This document shows, one piece after another, positions 63,455 through 64,000 of a stretch of 64,000 bases of DNA. Each line of letters begins with the position of its first letter. The stretch's first letter is position 1. The stretch is taken from positions 372,001 to 436,000 of the forward strand of contig NC_088304.1 of assembly GCF_032854445.1 (NCBI RefSeq), read 5' to 3'. The notes under the pieces are model-generated. The model saw nothing but the letters and a program-made list of their open reading frames with translations. It had not been told where the DNA came from and made no database searches. Source of the DNA: Liolophura sinensis. Taxonomy: Eukaryota > Mollusca > Polyplacophora > Chitonida > Chitonidae. A program made the translations under genes and the position numbers.

Positions 63455-64000
63455 ATCATTCTGTCGTCGGTGCTCTGGTCTTACTCTCTATGCTTTACGT
63501 CTATCACACTGTCGTCGCTGCTCTGGTTTTACTCTCCATGCTGTACGTCTATCACACTGTCGTCGGTGCTCTGGTCTTACTCTCTATGCTTTACGTCTAT
63601 CACACTGTCGTCGGTGCTCTAGTTTTATTCTCCATGCTGTACGTCTACCATACTGTCGTCGTTGCTCTGGTCTTACTCTCTATGCTGTGCTGTATCACAC
63701 TGTCGCCGCTGCTCTGGTCTTACTCTCTATGCTGTGCGTCTATCACACTGTCGTCGTTGCCGTTGTCTTACCCTCTGTGCTGTACGTCTATGACACTGTC
63801 GCCGCTGCTCTCGCCTCATTATGCTGTACGGCTGACACACTGTCGCCACTTCTGTGGTTTTACTCTCGATGCTCTGGTCTTACTTTCTTTGCTGTACGTC
63901 TATAGCACTGTCGTCACTGCTCTGGTCTTACTTTCTTTGCTGTACGTCTATAGCACTGTCGTCACTGCTCTGGTCTATCTTTCTATGCTGTACGTCTATC
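63455..64000. repeat. 48-bp minisatellite, at least 11 copies, cut by the window end
   Basis: The unit is ctgctctggtcttactctct then atgctgtacgtctatcacac and tgtcgtcg. As 48 is a multiple of three, the + frames remain open and would give a hydrophobic 16-residue repeat, but no start or splice context supports translation. Units near 63800-63890 are shortened or rearranged. Confidence 0.96.

Noticed and set aside
63407-63905. Hydrophobic repeat protein from the 48-bp array
   Set aside because: The apparent membrane-like 16-residue repeat comes from a CT-rich unit. No start, splice or conserved flank supports it.

Overview
The window reads as nuclear DNA of a marine lophotrochozoan invertebrate, most likely a mollusc. 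The grounds are AT-rich introns with GT/AG boundaries, many tRNA-like SINEs with tetranucleotide tails (cact, catt, ttta), a LINE whose tail ends in cattcattc, and abundant minisatellites. A mollusc is inferred from the style of these repeats; a brachiopod or annelid cannot be excluded. Nothing prokaryotic (operons, Shine-Dalgarno sites, CRISPR) is present.

Only one gene can be reconstructed with confidence. It is a nine-coding-exon SLC43-family membrane transporter on the + strand from 34683 to 58678. Every exon junction keeps phase and uses GT/AG, and the spliced product is 663 residues. By eye it is closest to the SLC43A3 branch. Its odd points are a glycosylation-rich loop of about 105 residues after the first membrane segment and a Ser/Thr-rich tail of about 130 residues. 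Its introns hold many transposable-element relics: SINEs, a 5'-truncated LINE with a clear target-site duplication, a decayed mariner copy and two tandem arrays.

Layout. 1-5.7 kb: gene-poor, with SINE pieces and a small GC-rich patch. 5.7-10.5 kb: a LINE 3' end (- strand), a possible MADF/SANT-like coding fragment, a 120-bp foldback element and a frameshifted Harbinger transposase relic (- strand). 11.0-13.5 kb and 23.3-25.8 kb: two diverged, collinear copies of an unnamed sequence of about 2.4 kb. 14.1-15.3 kb: a 35-bp minisatellite. 18.06-21.44 kb: a 42-bp minisatellite directly abutting a 40-bp minisatellite. The 40-bp array reverses orientation at about 19.05 kb, forming an inverted array, and contains a 200-bp higher-order repeat. 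25.8-34.6 kb: essentially unannotatable, with one candidate non-coding first exon near 32.5-32.7 kb. 34.6-58.7 kb: the transporter gene. 58.7-64 kb: 3' flank, diverged tandem repeats, a retroposed 122-bp LINE/SINE tail with an 11-bp target duplication, another dispersed repeat family, and a 48-bp minisatellite running off the right edge.

No clearly new multi-gene system was found. The most unusual structure is the inverted, higher-order minisatellite at 18.7-21.4 kb. The many open frames over the tandem arrays result from repeat periods without stop codons and are not annotated as genes.
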